Below, piece by piece: positions 53,735 to 64,000 of a DNA stretch of 64,000 bases. This stretch comes from Lota lota. Its lineage: Eukaryota > Chordata > Actinopteri > Gadiformes > Lotidae. Position numbers and translations under genes: made by a program. Under the pieces are notes generated by a model, which saw only the letters and a list, made by a program, of their open reading frames with translations, did no database searches and had not been told where the DNA came from. The stretch is taken from the NCBI GenBank assembly GCA_026745465.1, contig JACYXH010000812.1, positions 3,036,954-3,100,953 on the forward strand, given 5' to 3'. Positions within the stretch are counted from its first letter, which is position 1. The number at the start of each line of letters is the position of its first letter.

Positions 53735-53775
53735 CAATAAATAAAAAAACATGTATAAATAAAAATAAATAACCA
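53735..53775 (-). promoter_or_regulatory. AU-rich element in the plk3 3' UTR
   Basis: On the minus strand three ATTTA pentamers (at 53738-53742, 53756-53760 and 53766-53770) sit in a T-rich stretch, the arrangement of mRNA-destabilising elements. This fits PLK3 as an immediate-early gene. It requires that the transcript extends this far. Confidence 0.5.
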
Positions 53776-55143
53776 AGACATTATGTGCCAAAAATAAAGA
53801 TTCCTCTAAACTGGCAGATGGCTTGCACAATGTTTCTTTTAAGAAAACGAAAGGAAACAAATCAAAGATAATCTGCTTATAATACTTATATTTAAGGTCA
53901 CAGTTTAAGGATACAATGTAAACCAATTAGGGTACTATAGGTCATCGGCCCTCCTCTCTCAATAGTAGACATTACTGGGTTCTACGTTTATGATACCAGT
54001 TGTTTTTCTAAAAGCTTATACCAGGTAGTGAGAATGTAGCGCTATTGGGCAAATTTATTTTCAAACCCAACTCCAAGTACAAAAAGTATAGCATCTGCCT
54101 TCGAAATTTGGGACCGACTCTTGCATCCAGCTTGACATTCGCACAAGGGCTGTTATTGCACTTCACAGACATCCCCCGAAAGGCACTTATCTCCCCCTCC
54201 CTCCCTCCCTCATGCTAGCCAACAGTTGTGTTCTTTACTCAGCAGTCCTTTTTGCATGTGGCACAGACATGTTCACCAACGTGAAGCTAAAAGTTAATTT
54301 AAATTAAAAGAGGGTTATTTTGGCATCTCTAGTTTAAAAACAAATAAAAAGAGTGAAGTAAATAAAAAAAAGTGTTTAGCTTTTCTAATTAAGATGTATA
54401 TAAAAGGAATTGATCTAGTGCAAAATTGTGTAATTCCCATAGCCCCTTCTGTATGCGGTGTACTAACGTGATTTGTTTCATGAAAAAGTGACCACAGAGC
54501 AAAGAAGAATCATTGACATTCTCTTACACCTATTGGCATCACCATAAAATTTTTAAATGAGGCTGGAAATGTTTTTGTGCACGTGAGATCCAAGACTGCC
54601 TGGCTGGCTCAAACCTTATAAGAGAGGGGAAAAACAAACTAGGAAATAAAACAGATTTGTGTGCACCATGTTCCAGACCGTACAGACAACAGCTGGGGGT
54701 GGGGGCAGGGGCGCTCTCTTGCTGTCCCTCTCTTTCACACAGGTTACAGGGACCCACTTTACTCATGGGCATCCCATCAGTTCACCGGTCCCCATTGGAA
54801 TAGCCGAGCGCCCGAAAGACACCTAAGCTAGTAGGGCCCTTTAAAATCGGTTTGCGAGCGATTGGAAACAATTTCGCTTTTCTATTGAGATACGACAATA
54901 GTTTATAAACGGGCGGGGGTCCCTTTTATTGTAGGCATCGAAACCATCCAGGTGGAAACCCTTCGAGGCTGATTAGGCACAAAAGCCCTCACATTAGGGG
55001 GTTGCCACTTTATATAAAAAAATAAATTAAAAAACAGGCATCCACTTCCTGACTACAACTCCCAACATGCTCCCTCCAGGGAAAACAAGAACTGGTCGAA
55101 GTCCCGAACTACTGCCTTTCGAAACAAAACCCAAAATAACGCA

Positions 55144-55208
55144 CCCCCCCCCCCCCCCCCCCCCCCAGAGAGTCAGTCCACTACATCGTTGGTGGGGGGG
55201 GGGGGGGG
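55144..55208 (-). repeat. Paired C and G homopolymer runs in plk3 3' UTR
   Basis: C run 55144-55166 (23) and G run 55194-55208 (15), separated by 27 bases. In the plk3 mRNA this reads C15, 27-base loop, G23, able to fold into a very stable hairpin about 46 bases after the stop codon. Confidence 0.9.
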
Positions 55209-55254
55209 CATGTCTCCTAGGCATCCATAGTTCAGTGAGCCCGGTAGCAGCAGC

Positions 55255-63953
<8,699 letters not shown>

Positions 63954-64000
63954 ACTGTGGCACGAAAGGCGCTGAGCAGCGCTGAAACAACCAGTATCCA

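Overview
The window is nuclear DNA of a ray-finned fish. The genes are vertebrate and split by short GT-AG introns. The mobile elements (Tc1/mariner, hAT-type miniature elements, a short LTR element) are of types common in fish genomes. Density of (CA)n and mononucleotide runs is extreme, which would fit a cod-like fish, but I cannot fix the species. Four protein-coding genes are supported by exon-by-exon reconstruction with matching splice phases.

Layout. 1-5083: GA-rich tracts and sequence without a recognised gene. 5084-13433 (minus): a kinesin-13 of the KIF2C/MCAK type, 22 coding exons, 716 residues. 13434-14789: head-to-head intergenic region, probably a shared promoter zone. 14790-20870 (plus): selenoprotein T with an in-frame TGA (Sec) and a recognisable type II SECIS in the 3' UTR; its last intron carries a deleted Tc1 element nested in a hAT-like element. 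21754 to about 25083 (minus): an ERICH6/FAM194A-type gene, tail-to-tail with selenot, including what looks like a U12-type intron. 25.1-53.6 kb: no gene recognised; very many microsatellites, several perfect short hairpins, one MITE, a GGT minisatellite and an intact short non-autonomous LTR retroelement (51751-53055). 53652-63953 (minus): polo-like kinase 3, 15 coding exons, 652 residues, kinase domain plus two polo boxes, with AU-rich and G/C-run elements in the 3' UTR.

Context. KIF2C and PLK3 are close together on human 1p34, while SELENOT and ERICH6 are neighbours on human 3q25. Here the second pair lies between the first. There is no operon-like cooperation: kif2c and plk3 serve mitosis and stress/cell-cycle control, selenot ER redox homeostasis, and erich6 has no established function. 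I did not find a new multi-gene system. The most notable items are the complete Sec/SECIS pair, the putative minor-spliceosome intron, the divergent kinesin-13 neck, the clean LTR element and the cluster of perfect inverted repeats.
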